Positions 13,511-21,672 are shown, numbered from the stretch's first letter. The stretch: DNA of 21,672 nucleotides from Actinomycetes bacterium (GCA_023450775.1 JAEXGP010000431.1:1-21672), one strand, 5' to 3'. The notes: a model not told the origin generated them from the sequence alone. Program-made: numbers and translations.

Positions 13511-14950
13511 ATGGCGATTGCGGGGGCGACGTCGTCACCGTACGTGTCCGAAGCACCGAGGTTGGGCTTCGTCGGTGGCTTCGATGGAGTGCGGGGCATC
13601 GGGATCCTGATGGTCCTGTTCAACCACGCCTACTCGCAGCTCTCGCCCAGCTTCGCCGGCATCATCGACGTCTTCTTCGTGATGAGCGCGTTCCTCATCA
13701 CCACGCTGCTCCTGCAGGAGCACCGTGACACGTCGACGATCAACATGCGCAAGTTCTACTCACGGCGCGCCGTCCGGCTGCTGCCGTCGGCCTACCTGTG
13801 CATCATCGCCTGGTTCGTGCTCTGCCTGCTCTTCGACCGGGAGCGACTGGCCGTGCTGTGGCAGGAGGCCGTCGCGGCGGTCACCTACGTGTACCAGCTG
13901 GTCTTCCCGGTGGGTCTGCTGTCCGTCGACCCGTCGATGGCGGGCAAGACCTCGATCGACCAGTTCTGGTCCCTCGCGGTGGAGGAGCAGTTCTACCTGG
14001 TCATCGCGATCACGGTGCTCGTGTGCATCCGCAAGAAGTGGATGACCCAGCTCGCCGTCGTGCTGTGCCTGATCGCCGCCTGGATCGGCTGGCAGCGCTG
14101 GACCGGTCACGCCGGGCCCGTGTCCATCCCGTCGGACCCCGACGAGGTCTCGCTCCAGCGGGGGCTCAGCCTGCTGTGGCTGTCTCGCCCCGATTCGCTC
14201 ATGTGGGGCGTCGGCCTGGCGGTCCTCAACTCCAAGCTGCCCGAGCCGCTCCCGCAGCGGTGGAAGAAGGTCCTCCCCTGGGTGGGCCTCGTGGGTCTGG
14301 TCGTGTCGTTCGGCTGCATGCTCGTGGCCTCGGGCTTCCTCAAGGACCTGGCCACCAAGGCGGGGCTCCCGTACCCGTTCGTGCCCATGGCACCGCCCAC
14401 CGCGGTCGACGGCCAGAGCGGGACGTACTGGATCAACTTCGGCCACACGGTGACGGCGCTGGCGTTCGCGCCCGCAATGTTGGCCATGGCCCGCATGAAG
14501 GACTGGTGGCCCAACCGGGCGCTGTCCTGGAAGCCGCTGCGGTTCCTCGGGCGGATGTCGTACACGGTGTACGTCTGGCACACGCTCGTGTACTTCGTGA
14601 TCCTCGAGCTGCTCGGGCTGGACTCCGTGCTCGGCGAGAAGACCAGGGTGCCGATCCTCGCCGCGATCACGGTCGTGGCCTGCCTGCCGGTCTTCTACGG
14701 CGTGGAGCAGCGGATGCTCCGGGTGAAGCTCCGGTTCGCCACGGAGAAGGAGGTCCTCGACCTCAACACCGGCAAGATGGTCTCGGTGGAGGAGGCGCGC
14801 CAGCGCTCCCGCGGCATGGTGTCGGCCGAGGCGGTCGAGGCCACGCCGCCCGCGGCTGCACCGACGGCCGGTGCGCGGGCTGAGGGTTCACCCGAACCGC
14901 CGGCCCCCGAGCCGCCCGCGCCGTCGGGCGTGAGCGAGGACCGCTCGTGA
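13511..14950 (+). CDS. Acyltransferase 3 family integral membrane protein (OafA/YrhL-like), first of tandem pair
   Basis: 479-aa polytopic membrane O-acyltransferase of the acyltransferase-3 family, which moves acyl (often acetyl) groups onto cell-envelope glycans, lipids or antibiotics. Family marks: GFDGVRGIGILMVLFNHAY with the conserved His39 in the first membrane helix, FFVMSAFLITTLLLQEH, and FYSRRAVRLLPS with conserved arginines. WSLAVEEQFYLV and SYTVYVWHTLVYF follow, and about ten hydrophobic segments can be seen. The last ~50 residues form a Pro/Ala/Glu-rich cytosolic tail. No SGNH hydrolase domain is attached. The ATG lacks a Shine-Dalgarno, see the promoter entry. Its stop overlaps the next start as GTGA, and the two proteins are clear paralogs. 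Donor and acceptor unknown. Confidence 0.88.
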   Translation: MAIAGATSSPYVSEAPRLGFVGGFDGVRGIGILMVLFNHAYSQLSPSFAGIIDVFFVMSAFLITTLLLQEHRDTSTINMRKFYSRRAVRLLPSAYLCIIAWFVLCLLFDRERLAVLWQEAVAAVTYVYQLVFPVGLLSVDPSMAGKTSIDQFWSLAVEEQFYLVIAITVLVCIRKKWMTQLAVVLCLIAAWIGWQRWTGHAGPVSIPSDPDEVSLQRGLSLLWLSRPDSLMWGVGLAVLNSKLPEPLPQRWKKVLPWVGLVGLVVSFGCMLVASGFLKDLATKAGLPYPFVPMAPPTAVDGQSGTYWINFGHTVTALAFAPAMLAMARMKDWWPNRALSWKPLRFLGRMSYTVYVWHTLVYFVILELLGLDSVLGEKTRVPILAAITVVACLPVFYGVEQRMLRVKLRFATEKEVLDLNTGKMVSVEEARQRSRGMVSAEAVEATPPAAAPTAGARAEGSPEPPAPEPPAPSGVSEDRS

Positions 14951-16335
14951 CCGCCCCGACCCGGGCGCCGTTCGTCAGCTCGGCGCCCAAGCTCGGCCTC
15001 GTCGGCGGCTTCGACGGCATCCGCGGCATCGGCGTGTGCATGGTGCTCGTCGGCCACGCCATGTTCACCTACGTCGAGTCGTGGGTGACGATCGTCGACT
15101 CGTTCTTCGTGCTCAGCGGGTTCCTCATCACCACGCTGCTCCTGCAGGAGCACCGGTCCACCAGCGACATCGGTCTGCGCAAGTTCTACGCCCGCCGCGC
15201 CGTGCGGCTCCTGCCCTCGGTGTGGCTGTTCTGCGCGGTGTGGATCGTGATCGGCGTCATCGGCACGATCCTCGGCATCGAGTCGATCTCGTTGCGGGGG
15301 ATCCTCGAGGACGCGGGCGCGGCGCTCGCCTACGTGTACGCGCTGTTCTTCCCCAACGGGCTCTACATGATCTCGCCCGACGTCCAGGACAACCGCTACA
15401 TGTGGCACCTCTGGACGCTGTCGGTGGAGGAGTTCTTCTACTTCGTCATCCCCGGCACGGTGCTGGTGTGCATCCGCCGCAACTGGATCAAGCAGCTGGC
15501 GTGGGTCCTGGGCATCGGCTTCGTCGCCATCGGCGTGGCCCGCTGGTTCGCCATCACCGGCTTCTGGCAGTACGACGAGGGGATGCTCGCCGGTGTGCGG
15601 CTGGCGTTCCTGCAGCGCCCCGACGCCCTGATGCTCGGCTGCCTGGCCGCGGTGCTCAACGCACAGCTCACGCCGGAGCGGATCGAGCGGCTCCGCAGGC
15701 CGCTTCTCGTCGTCGCGACGGTCTCGCTCGTCGTGTGGGTCGTGATGCTCAACCTGTCGAGCGGCGCCGTGGAGAAGCTCGGCGGGCCGTGGGTCCCGTA
15801 CCTGCCCGACGGACCCGAGGAGTTCACCCGCTCCCAGATGATGGGCACGATGTACTGGTTCCGGTTCGGTCACACGATCGGGGCCCTGGCGTTCGTGATC
15901 ATCATCCTGGGCCTCGTCCACTGCAAGGACTGGTGGCTCAACAAGTTCTGGTCCTGGCAGCCGTTCCAGTGGATGGGGCGCATGTCCTACACGCTCTACG
16001 TGTGGCACGCCCTGCCGTACCTGCTGCTGATCGGGGCGCTGGGCGGCGAGGACGCCCCGCTGGGCCAGCAGCTCATCCGCCTGCCGATCCTGGTCGCGTC
16101 GGCGTTCCTGGTGTCGCTGCCCGTGTACTACCTGGTCGAGATGCGGGTGCTGCGCATGAAGCTGCGGTTCTCGGCCGAGAAGGAGGCGCTCGACCTCACC
16201 ACCGGGAAGATGGTGCAGGTCGACGACAAGGGCAACGTCTCCGCGATGCCCGAACCCGCCCCGGCGCCCCAGGAGCCCGCCGACGAGACCGCGGCGTCGC
16301 CGTCAGGCCCGCCGGCGGTGCCGCCGGCCGACTGA
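14947..16335 (+). CDS. Acyltransferase 3 family integral membrane protein, second of tandem pair
   Basis: 462-aa paralog of the preceding protein, beginning at GTG 14947 in a GTGA overlap, so translationally coupled. Same motif order: GLVGGFDGIRGIGVCMVLVGHAM with His37, SFFVLSGFLITTLLLQEH, FYARRAVRLLPS, WTLSVEEFFYFV and SYTLYVWHALPYL. Multiple membrane helices and a Pro/Ala-rich C-terminal tail are present. The stretch LITTLLLQEH is identical in both proteins and in near-identical DNA, pointing to gene duplication. The retained coupling suggests a hetero-dimer or two related acylations on one envelope glycan or lipid; this is inference. It ends 135 bp before a convergent SDR, with a hairpin between. 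Confidence 0.88.
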   Translation: MTAPTRAPFVSSAPKLGLVGGFDGIRGIGVCMVLVGHAMFTYVESWVTIVDSFFVLSGFLITTLLLQEHRSTSDIGLRKFYARRAVRLLPSVWLFCAVWIVIGVIGTILGIESISLRGILEDAGAALAYVYALFFPNGLYMISPDVQDNRYMWHLWTLSVEEFFYFVIPGTVLVCIRRNWIKQLAWVLGIGFVAIGVARWFAITGFWQYDEGMLAGVRLAFLQRPDALMLGCLAAVLNAQLTPERIERLRRPLLVVATVSLVVWVVMLNLSSGAVEKLGGPWVPYLPDGPEEFTRSQMMGTMYWFRFGHTIGALAFVIIILGLVHCKDWWLNKFWSWQPFQWMGRMSYTLYVWHALPYLLLIGALGGEDAPLGQQLIRLPILVASAFLVSLPVYYLVEMRVLRMKLRFSAEKEALDLTTGKMVQVDDKGNVSAMPEPAPAPQEPADETAASPSGPPAVPPAD

Positions 16336-16383
16336 GTCCCGGGCCGGTTCGAGGGGACCGGTCCGGCAGGGCTGGCGCCGGAA

Positions 16384-16430
16384 ACGACGAAGGGGCCGGT
16401 CCTTTCAGACCGACCCCTTCGCTCCGTCGT
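16384..16430. terminator. Bidirectional hairpin terminator
   Basis: GAAGGGGCCGGTC (16389-16401) pairs with GACCGACCCCTTC (16408-16420), 13 nt with one mismatch around a 6-nt loop. The stem can extend with ACGAC/GTCGT at 16384-16388 and 16426-16430. It sits between two convergent genes (stops at 16335 and 16471), the right place to end both transcripts. No T-tract. Confidence 0.78.
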
Positions 16431-16470
16431 TCGGGTGCTCTGACCGGTTCGGCGCCGTGCGCCGGAGCGT

Positions 16471-17364
16471 TCAGCTGAGCGTCTCGAGCAGCTTCTTCAG
16501 CTCGCCCGACGGGTCCTCGGGCACGATGTAGCCCGTCTCGTCGCGGATCTGGTCGAAGTGGTCGCGCACGTCCTCGGCCGAGTGGCCCTCGGCGTACCAG
16601 CCGGGCGTGAGGCCGATGAAGTAGCGGGCGACCACGCCGCCGGCCACGGAGTAGACCTCGCCGTTCACCGGGCACTCCTCGGAGGCCAGGTAGATGACGG
16701 TGGGGGTGACCTCGGACGGCTCGAGCTTGTCGCCGAGCGGGCCGAGCAGGTCCTCGGTCATGCGGGTCTTGGCCACCGGGGCGATCGCGTTGACCTTGAT
16801 GCCCTTGGACTTGCCTTCGTTGGCCAGCACCCGGGTGAAGCCCACCAGGCCGAGCTTGGCGGCGCCGTAGTTGGCCTGGCCGAAGTTGCCGAGCAGACCG
16901 GAGTTCGAGCTGGTGTTGACCACGCGGCCGTAGCCCTTCTCACGCATGATGAGCCAGGCCGGCTGGGTCACGTAGAACGCGCCGAGCAGGTGCACGCTGA
17001 TCACGGGCTCGAGCAGCTCCGGCGTCATGTTGTGGAACGTCTTGTCCCGCAGGATGCCGGCGTTGTTGATCACGATGTCGACGGTGCCGAAGGCCTCGAC
17101 GGCCGAGTCGACGATGGCCTTGCCTCCCTCGGGCGTGGCCACCGAGTCGTGGTTGGCGACGGCCTCGCCGCCGGCGGCGACGATCTCGTCGACGACGAGC
17201 TGGGCGGCCGAAGCACTCGAGCCCGCTCCGTCAACGGAACCACCCAGGTCGTTGACCACGACCCGCGCGCCGCGGCGGGCGAGCTCCAGGGCGTGGGACT
17301 TGCCGAGACCGCCACCTGCACCGGTGACGATCGCGACCTTGCCGTCGAAGGTCAGATCACTCAT
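16471..17364 (-). CDS. SDR-family (3R)-hydroxyacyl-CoA dehydrogenase-like protein (MFE-2 type)
   Basis: 297-aa short-chain dehydrogenase resembling the dehydrogenase unit of peroxisomal multifunctional enzyme type 2, which oxidises (3R)-hydroxyacyl-CoA with NAD+ in beta-oxidation. ATG 17364 has GAGAGGA at good spacing; seven extra upstream residues are not needed. Motifs: TGAGGGLGKSHALELA (14-29), VVVNDLGG with an Asp favouring NAD, the insertion SVDGAGSSASAA typical of MFE-2-like SDRs, NNAG (100-103), catalytic Ser153, and NYGAAK with Tyr166 and Lys170. The hydratase/SCP2 domains of the eukaryotic fusion are absent. The C-terminal 60 residues extend beyond the core SDR fold. Divergent from the sigma-factor gene. 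Fits a fatty-acid or steroid degradation setting with the two acyl-CoA dehydrogenases, but is not in an operon with them. Confidence 0.86.
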   Translation of the reverse strand: MSDLTFDGKVAIVTGAGGGLGKSHALELARRGARVVVNDLGGSVDGAGSSASAAQLVVDEIVAAGGEAVANHDSVATPEGGKAIVDSAVEAFGTVDIVINNAGILRDKTFHNMTPELLEPVISVHLLGAFYVTQPAWLIMREKGYGRVVNTSSNSGLLGNFGQANYGAAKLGLVGFTRVLANEGKSKGIKVNAIAPVAKTRMTEDLLGPLGDKLEPSEVTPTVIYLASEECPVNGEVYSVAGGVVARYFIGLTPGWYAEGHSAEDVRDHFDQIRDETGYIVPEDPSGELKKLLETLS

Positions 17365-17537
17365 TGAGGTCCTCTCAGGGCGCACGCCCGCGGTGGGTCC
17401 GGGGCTCGTTCAGGCGGGCTCACGCTAGGTCCGGAGGGCGATTCCGTCGAAACGCTCGGGCCCAACGCGTCCCGTGCGCCAGGATTTCCTCCACCGGGGG
17501 TGTAGGAGTTCCGGTGCCGCCGACGATGGAGGGAGTG

Positions 17538-18122
17538 GTGGACCGAACCGCGACATCGCCGGCCGATCGGGGCCGGGAGCTCCTGGAGCTGTACGAATCG
17601 GCGCTCCCGAGCGTGTACGGCTACCTGGTGCGCCGGTGCGGCTCCGCGCCGCTGGCCGAGGACCTGACGTCGGAGACGTTCCTGGCCGCCGTCGACGCCG
17701 TGCAACGGGACGCGGTCCCCGAGCTCAGCGCCGCGTGGCTGGTGGGGGTGGCCCGGCACAAGCTCGTCGATCACTGGCGCCGCCAGGAGCGCGAGGAGCG
17801 CAAGCTCGCGCTCGTCGAGGCCGAACCGGTCGAGGACCGGTGGGAGGTCGACCTGGACCGCCTGGTCGCCCTCGACGTCCTGGCAGGTCTCGGTCCACAC
17901 CACCGCGCCGCTCTGACGCTGCGCTACCTCGACGGCCTGCCGGTCCCCGAGGTGGCGTCGCACCTGGAGCGGACCGTCGGCGCCACCGAGGTGCTGCTCG
18001 TCCGGGCCCGGCGCGCGTTCCGCGACGCCTACACGGCCCAGACGGCCGGTCCCGACGCCGGCGGCCCCGGTGCTGACGGCCCCGACGCCGGCGGCTCCAC
18101 GACGCGGGAGGAGGCACCGTGA
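17538..18122 (+). CDS. ECF-type RNA polymerase sigma factor
   Basis: 194-aa extracytoplasmic-function sigma factor directing RNA polymerase to a small regulon. Start: GTG 17538 is 5 nt from GGAGG (17528-17532); ATG 17526 and GTG 17535 are possible alternatives, and frames reaching back to 17364 look noncoding. Region 2 is about residues 14-86 (LYESALPSVYGYLVRRC, APLAEDLTSETFLAAV, AWLVGVARHKLVDHWRR). Region 4 is about 113-165 (LGPHHRAALTLRYLDGLPVPEVA, then the DNA-reading helix and LLVRARRAFRDAY). A Gly/Ala/Asp-rich tail of about 25 residues follows. The stop overlaps the next start as GTGA. There is no conventional anti-sigma gene with a zinc motif or membrane helix; the coupled downstream protein is the candidate partner. 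The signal sensed is unknown. Confidence 0.9.
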   Translation: MDRTATSPADRGRELLELYESALPSVYGYLVRRCGSAPLAEDLTSETFLAAVDAVQRDAVPELSAAWLVGVARHKLVDHWRRQEREERKLALVEAEPVEDRWEVDLDRLVALDVLAGLGPHHRAALTLRYLDGLPVPEVASHLERTVGATEVLLVRARRAFRDAYTAQTAGPDAGGPGADGPDAGGSTTREEAP

Positions 18123-19276
18123 CCGACGTCGATCCCCTGGACGCACTCGGTGGTCGCGACGACCCCGTCGTGCCCGATCCCGAGTTCTCCCGTCGGCTCC
18201 GCCGCCGGGTGGCCGACGCACTCGGCCTGCCGGCCGAGGTCCCGCTCACCGACATCCCGCCCATCGAACTTCCCGACAGGACCGGCCTCGCCGAGAGGTC
18301 GGCTGCGCACGACAGGAGCACGATCATGTCCAGCACCACGACCGACACGACCTCCGCACCCGCCTCGACCGCGGCGGTCGGCCAAGCGGGACTCGTCCCG
18401 TACCTGGCCGTCCACGACGGCCCGGCCGCGCTCGAGTTCTACGAGTCCGCCTTCGGCGCCGAGGTCACCCTCCGCTTCGACGGCGACGACGGCCGGGTGG
18501 GCCACGCCGACCTGGTGATCGGCAACGACCGGTTCTTCCTGGCCGACGAGTACCCGGAGCTCGGCGTGGTGTCGCCCCGCACCCTCGGCGGCAGCACGGT
18601 GACCCTGCACCTCGAGGTGGCGGACATCGATCGCGCCTTCGCCCGTGCGCTGGAGGCCGGTTCGGTGGTCCAGTCGGAGCCCGAGGACATGCCGTACGGC
18701 CACCGGCAGGGGACGCTCGTCGACCCGTTCGGCCATCGCTGGATGCTGTCGCAGCGCCTCGAGTCGGTGGGGGTGGACGACCTGGCCGATCGCATGTCCG
18801 GACAGGGCTTCAGCATCGCCGGGTCCTGGGTGGACGACCCGGCCACGTCCGCGGCGTCGGGACGCACCGCGGTGGTCGCCCGAAACGGCCGGATCTGGCC
18901 GGCGATCCAGTCGCCCGACGCACCGGCGCTCATCCGCCTCGCCGTCGACGTGCTCGGCTTCACCGAGCAGCTCGTGGTGCCCGGTGACCGCCCCGGCGTG
19001 GTCGCGCACAGCCAGCTCGCCTGGCCCGAGGGCGGTGTCGTCCAGATCAGCTCGGCGGCCAGGGACGGCAACCCGTTCTCCGAGCAGCCGCCCGGGACCA
19101 GCAGCATCTACGTCGTCACCGAGGACCCCATGGCGGTGTACGAGCGCTGCGTGGCCGCCGGCCTGGAGATCATCCGGGAGCCGGAGTCGCCGGACTACGA
19201 CCCGGGCGGTTCGGGGTTCGGCCTCCGGGACCCGGAGGGCAACCTCTGGTCGTTCGGCACCTACGCAGGGGAGTGA
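18119..19276 (+). CDS. Double VOC (glyoxalase-fold) protein with N-terminal sigma-partner-like segment
   Basis: 385 aa from GTG 18119 (GTGA overlap with the sigma gene). Residues 1-40 form a short segment with DPLDAL and DPEFSRRLRRRVADALGLP, the kind of helix seen at the start of proteins encoded with ECF sigma factors (recollection, not searched). A disordered linker (about 41-90) follows, then two VOC domains. The first (about 92-210: LVPYLAVHDGPAALEFYESAFGA, GHADLVI, PYGHRQGTLVDPFGHRWML) is PhnB/glyoxalase-like. The second (about 225-383) ends LRDPEGNLWSFGTY. Metal-binding His/Glu candidates are present but I cannot fix the substrate; resistance or aldehyde-type chemistry is typical of the fold. 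An internal ATG (18326) with its own Shine-Dalgarno could give a 316-aa VOC-only form. Confidence 0.85.
   Translation: MTDVDPLDALGGRDDPVVPDPEFSRRLRRRVADALGLPAEVPLTDIPPIELPDRTGLAERSAAHDRSTIMSSTTTDTTSAPASTAAVGQAGLVPYLAVHDGPAALEFYESAFGAEVTLRFDGDDGRVGHADLVIGNDRFFLADEYPELGVVSPRTLGGSTVTLHLEVADIDRAFARALEAGSVVQSEPEDMPYGHRQGTLVDPFGHRWMLSQRLESVGVDDLADRMSGQGFSIAGSWVDDPATSAASGRTAVVARNGRIWPAIQSPDAPALIRLAVDVLGFTEQLVVPGDRPGVVAHSQLAWPEGGVVQISSAARDGNPFSEQPPGTSSIYVVTEDPMAVYERCVAAGLEIIREPESPDYDPGGSGFGLRDPEGNLWSFGTYAGE
18314..18328 (+). promoter_or_regulatory. Internal ribosome binding site and in-frame ATG
   Basis: AGGAG (18314-18318), 7 nt, then ATG 18326. It is in frame with the GTG 18119 gene (codon 70) and lies at the junction between the sigma-partner-like segment and the VOC domains. 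The spacing is that of a genuine start and better than the GTG's own upstream context. Confidence 0.6.
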
Positions 19277-19283
19277 CCACGCT

Positions 19284-19321
19284 CCGGGACATCGCCGCCA
19301 CGCACGCGGTCGGTGTCCCGG
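19284..19321. terminator. Possible terminator hairpin after the ECF-VOC operon
   Basis: CCGGGACA (19284-19291) and TGTCCCGG (19314-19321) are perfect 8-bp arms around 22 nt. They begin 8 bp after the VOC gene's stop. The long loop and missing T-run make this moderate at best. Confidence 0.45.
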
Positions 19322-19446
19322 GGCAGATCTACCCGGCGCGACGCTGACGGACGCGTGGGGATGACAGGGGCGGGCGGCAGGGTCCATCCTTGGTGTGGAG
19401 AGCGGCCACAGCTGGGAGCAGGCCGCTGCAGGGAGGGAACAGGTCG

Positions 19447-21672
19447 ATGGCACGACGTCTGCTGGGGCTCGTCTGCGCGGTCGCGCTGCTGGGAGCCGTG
19501 CTGGCGGTGGCCGGCACGACCGCCGCCCCCAGGCCGGCGGCGGCCGCCACGGTCGGCCCGCTGCACACCAACGGGAACGACGACCGGATCTACGACGCCG
19601 CCGGCAACCAGGTGCGTCTGGTCGGCTTCAACTGGAACGGCACCGAGAACGGCGGCCGGGCCGACAAGCAGAAGATCGCCGACGGCTGCGGCGTGGTGTG
19701 GCGCACGCCGGCGGACCCGATCGGCGGTCAGTCGTTCAACTACGACGACGCCTACACGCGCATCGCGGCGCTCGGGTACAACGTTCTGCGGGTGCCGATC
19801 TCGTGGAACAACCTCGAGCCGATCGCGCCCACCTGGAGCGCGGCGACCGGGACGTACGCCCACGACTGGAACGAGACGTACCTCAACGACATCCGGTCGA
19901 TGGTCACCAAGGCCAGGGCCGCCGGCCTCATGGTCATCCTCGACATGCACCAGGACTACTGGTCGCCCGCACTGCACCGCATCACCAACTGGGACGGGTC
20001 GTCGGGCTACTGCGAGGGCGTCGGCATGCCCCGGTGGATGTACCCGACCGCCGACAACAAGGCGACCACCACGCAGAACACGGACTTCTACCAGTCGATG
20101 AACTGGTTCTTCCGCAACATGCACGACCCCCTCGCCACCACCACGCATCAGTCCCCGTGGCAGTTGCTGTACGCGGCGTGGGACAAGCTGGCGTACGAGT
20201 TCTCGCCGGCGTCCGGCTTCGCGGCTGCCGACGCCGTCGTGGGCGCCGACGTCTTCAACGAGCCGTACTGGAGCTACGTGGGCGGCAGCCCGCCGGCGGG
20301 CCAGACCGTGCTCGAGGCCGCGGGCGCCCGGCTCAAGACGTTCTACGAGGCGATCGGCCCGGCGATCACCGCGCGCAACCCGAGCTGGCTCCTGTTCTTC
20401 CAGGACTCCACCGGCGGCTACAACGCCGCCAACCCATCCGTGCGGGAGACGCCGACGATGACCGCGAAGCCGGCGGTCCCCGGCAACTGGGTCTACTCGG
20501 CGCACATCTACGCCTTCAGCTACGGGGTGTTCTCCGACGGCGTGGTCCGTCACGACGACTTCGGCATCACCGTGGCCAACCAGCTGCTCGCCAACGCCCG
20601 AGCGTGGAAGGTGCCGCTCTACATCGGCGAGTTCACGAACTTCTCGGTGGGCGTGGACGCCCGGCAGATGACCGAGTCCTCCATGGCCCAGACGCGCCTG
20701 TTCCTGGACTGGGCCAAGACCAACCGCGTCAACTGGACGTTCTGGGCCTACGTCAACCCGTACTGGCCGATGGCGTTCCAGAACTACCTGACCAACCAGC
20801 CGATCCCGGTGATCCGCGACGCGCTCGCCACCGGTCTCGACTCGACGACGCCGCCGCCTCCACCGCCGCCACCTCCGCCCGGCAGCACGTGGGCCAGCGA
20901 CGCGTTCAACCGCTCGGTCACGGGCGGGCTCGGCACCGCCGACGTGGGCGGCTCGTGGACCCTCTCGGGTGGCAACACGAACTTCTCGGTGTCCGGCGGG
21001 ACCGCCCGGGTGTCGGTGACCGCCGGTGCCAGCCGGACGATGTCGCTCGACTCGTTCCAGTCGACCGACACCAAGGTCACCGCGCGGCTGGCCTTCGACA
21101 AGGCCCAGACCGGCGGCGGGTCCTACGTGGCCGTCGTGGGCCGGCGCGTCAACTCGTCCAACGACTACCGGCTCAAGCTGCGGGCCCAGGCCGGCGGGGC
21201 GGTCACCGCGCAGATCGTGCGGGTCGTCGGCGGTGCCGAGACCGTCGTCCAGAACCTCGCCACGGTGCCCGGCCTGTCCTGGGGAGGCGGCCAGTACGTG
21301 AAGGTGCGCTTCGAGGCGGAGGGCACCTCGCCGACCGCGCTGCGCGCCAAGGTGTGGGCCGACGGCGCGCCGGAGCCGTCCGCGTGGACGCTGCAGGCGA
21401 CCGACTCGACCGCCGGTCTGCAGACCGGCGGCGGCATCGGCGTATGGGACTACCTGTCGAGCTCGTCCACGAACGCGCCGGTGACCCTGCTGGTGGACGA
21501 CCTGCGGGCCACCACGGTCGCCGGCACGACGCCGCCGGCCAACACGCCACCGACCGCGTCGTTCACCACGTCGTGCTCGCAGCTGACCTGCTCGGTGAAC
21601 GCGTCGGGCTCGACCGACACCGACGGGACGATCACCTCGTACGCGTGGTCGTTCGGAGACGGCCAGACCGCC
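19447..21672 (+). CDS. Secreted GH5 glycoside hydrolase with LamG-like and PKD domains (3'-truncated)
   Basis: The frame is open from ATG 19447 (GGGAGGGA upstream) to the window end: 742 codons, no stop. Signal peptide about residues 1-34 (RRLLGLVCAVALLGAVLAVAG...AAAA). The GH5 catalytic (beta/alpha)8 barrel is about 36-465: VRLVGFNWNG, LGYNVLRVPISWNNLEP, LMVILDMHQDYWS, acid/base Glu272 in DVFNEPY, VYSAHIY, nucleophile Glu395 in YIGEFTN and WTFWAYVNP. It hydrolyses beta-glycosidic bonds outside the cell; the DMHQD phrase also occurs in endoglycoceramidase-like members, so the glycan is uncertain. A ten-proline linker (469-478) leads to a LamG-like jelly-roll (about 481-688), a Pro/Thr linker and the start of a PKD domain (703 on; GSTDTDGTITSYAWSFGDG). 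The second domain resembles the insertion in the Rhs protein. Confidence 0.9.
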   Translation, partial: MARRLLGLVCAVALLGAVLAVAGTTAAPRPAAAATVGPLHTNGNDDRIYDAAGNQVRLVGFNWNGTENGGRADKQKIADGCGVVWRTPADPIGGQSFNYDDAYTRIAALGYNVLRVPISWNNLEPIAPTWSAATGTYAHDWNETYLNDIRSMVTKARAAGLMVILDMHQDYWSPALHRITNWDGSSGYCEGVGMPRWMYPTADNKATTTQNTDFYQSMNWFFRNMHDPLATTTHQSPWQLLYAAWDKLAYEFSPASGFAAADAVVGADVFNEPYWSYVGGSPPAGQTVLEAAGARLKTFYEAIGPAITARNPSWLLFFQDSTGGYNAANPSVRETPTMTAKPAVPGNWVYSAHIYAFSYGVFSDGVVRHDDFGITVANQLLANARAWKVPLYIGEFTNFSVGVDARQMTESSMAQTRLFLDWAKTNRVNWTFWAYVNPYWPMAFQNYLTNQPIPVIRDALATGLDSTTPPPPPPPPPPGSTWASDAFNRSVTGGLGTADVGGSWTLSGGNTNFSVSGGTARVSVTAGASRTMSLDSFQSTDTKVTARLAFDKAQTGGGSYVAVVGRRVNSSNDYRLKLRAQAGGAVTAQIVRVVGGAETVVQNLATVPGLSWGGGQYVKVRFEAEGTSPTALRAKVWADGAPEPSAWTLQATDSTAGLQTGGGIGVWDYLSSSSTNAPVTLLVDDLRATTVAGTTPPANTPPTASFTTSCSQLTCSVNASGSTDTDGTITSYAWSFGDGQTA

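Noticed and set aside
14695..16008. 437-codon minus-strand frame over the second acyltransferase
   Set aside because: His/Arg/Glu-rich antisense of membrane-helix codons; no motifs.
17449..17471. Possible ECF autoregulatory promoter (GAAAC ... CGTC) ahead of the sigma gene
   Set aside because: Spacer of only 14 bp is short for ECF promoters and the boxes are weak in GC-rich DNA.
19261..20553. 430-codon minus-strand frame over the GH5 gene
   Set aside because: Antisense shadow; the plus strand carries signal peptide, both catalytic Glu motifs and a good RBS.
1..21672. CRISPR arrays, tRNA/rRNA genes, insertion sequences
   Set aside because: No regularly spaced direct repeats, no tRNA cloverleaf or rRNA motifs, and no transposase or terminal inverted repeats were seen.

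Overview
This is a GC-rich chromosomal window, apparently from a high-GC actinomycete. GTG starts, GTGA/ATGA stop-start overlaps, several lipid/acyl-CoA genes (two acyl-CoA dehydrogenases, an MFE-2-like hydroxyacyl-CoA dehydrogenase) and Sec-secreted rather than T6SS-type Rhs architecture all fit Actinomycetota. An Acidimicrobiia-like lineage is plausible, but this is inference and I cannot fix the taxon.

Layout. 1-757: 3' part of an SDR oxidoreductase, convergent with and overlapping a Leu/Ile/Val-type solute-binding lipoprotein (724-2190, minus). The lipoprotein is divergent from a SnoaL/NTF2-like protein (2340-2801). Between them lies a perfect 37-bp palindromic array of two TetR-like operators. 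2957-4192: a DegT-fold B6 enzyme of the E1/ColD type, with His in place of the catalytic Lys, behind a good sigma-70-like promoter. 4544-10267: a very large secreted Rhs/YD-repeat protein with a LamG-like insertion, an Rhs core and a C-terminal HExxH toxin-like domain. A 99-residue protein follows (10264-10563, ATGA overlap) that reads as a lone EF-Tu domain-2-like beta-barrel and is the candidate immunity protein. Both lie in DNA of visibly lower GC than the surroundings.

10916-13440 (minus): glutaryl-CoA dehydrogenase and a second acyl-CoA dehydrogenase. 13511-16335: two tandem paralogous integral-membrane acyltransferase-3 proteins, translationally coupled, the first possibly leaderless. 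A strong hairpin separates them from a convergent SDR (16471-17364, minus). 17538-19276: an ECF sigma factor coupled to a double-VOC (glyoxalase-fold) protein that carries an N-terminal sigma-partner-like segment and a second, internal start. 19447-end: a secreted GH5 glycosidase with a poly-Pro linker, a LamG-like domain resembling the Rhs insertion, and the start of a PKD domain; it runs off the window.

The most novel candidate is the Rhs metallopeptidase-like toxin paired with an EF-Tu-domain-2-like putative immunity protein. Next are the non-aminotransferase E1-like B6 enzyme that lacks the Fe-S cysteines, and the ECF-VOC module.
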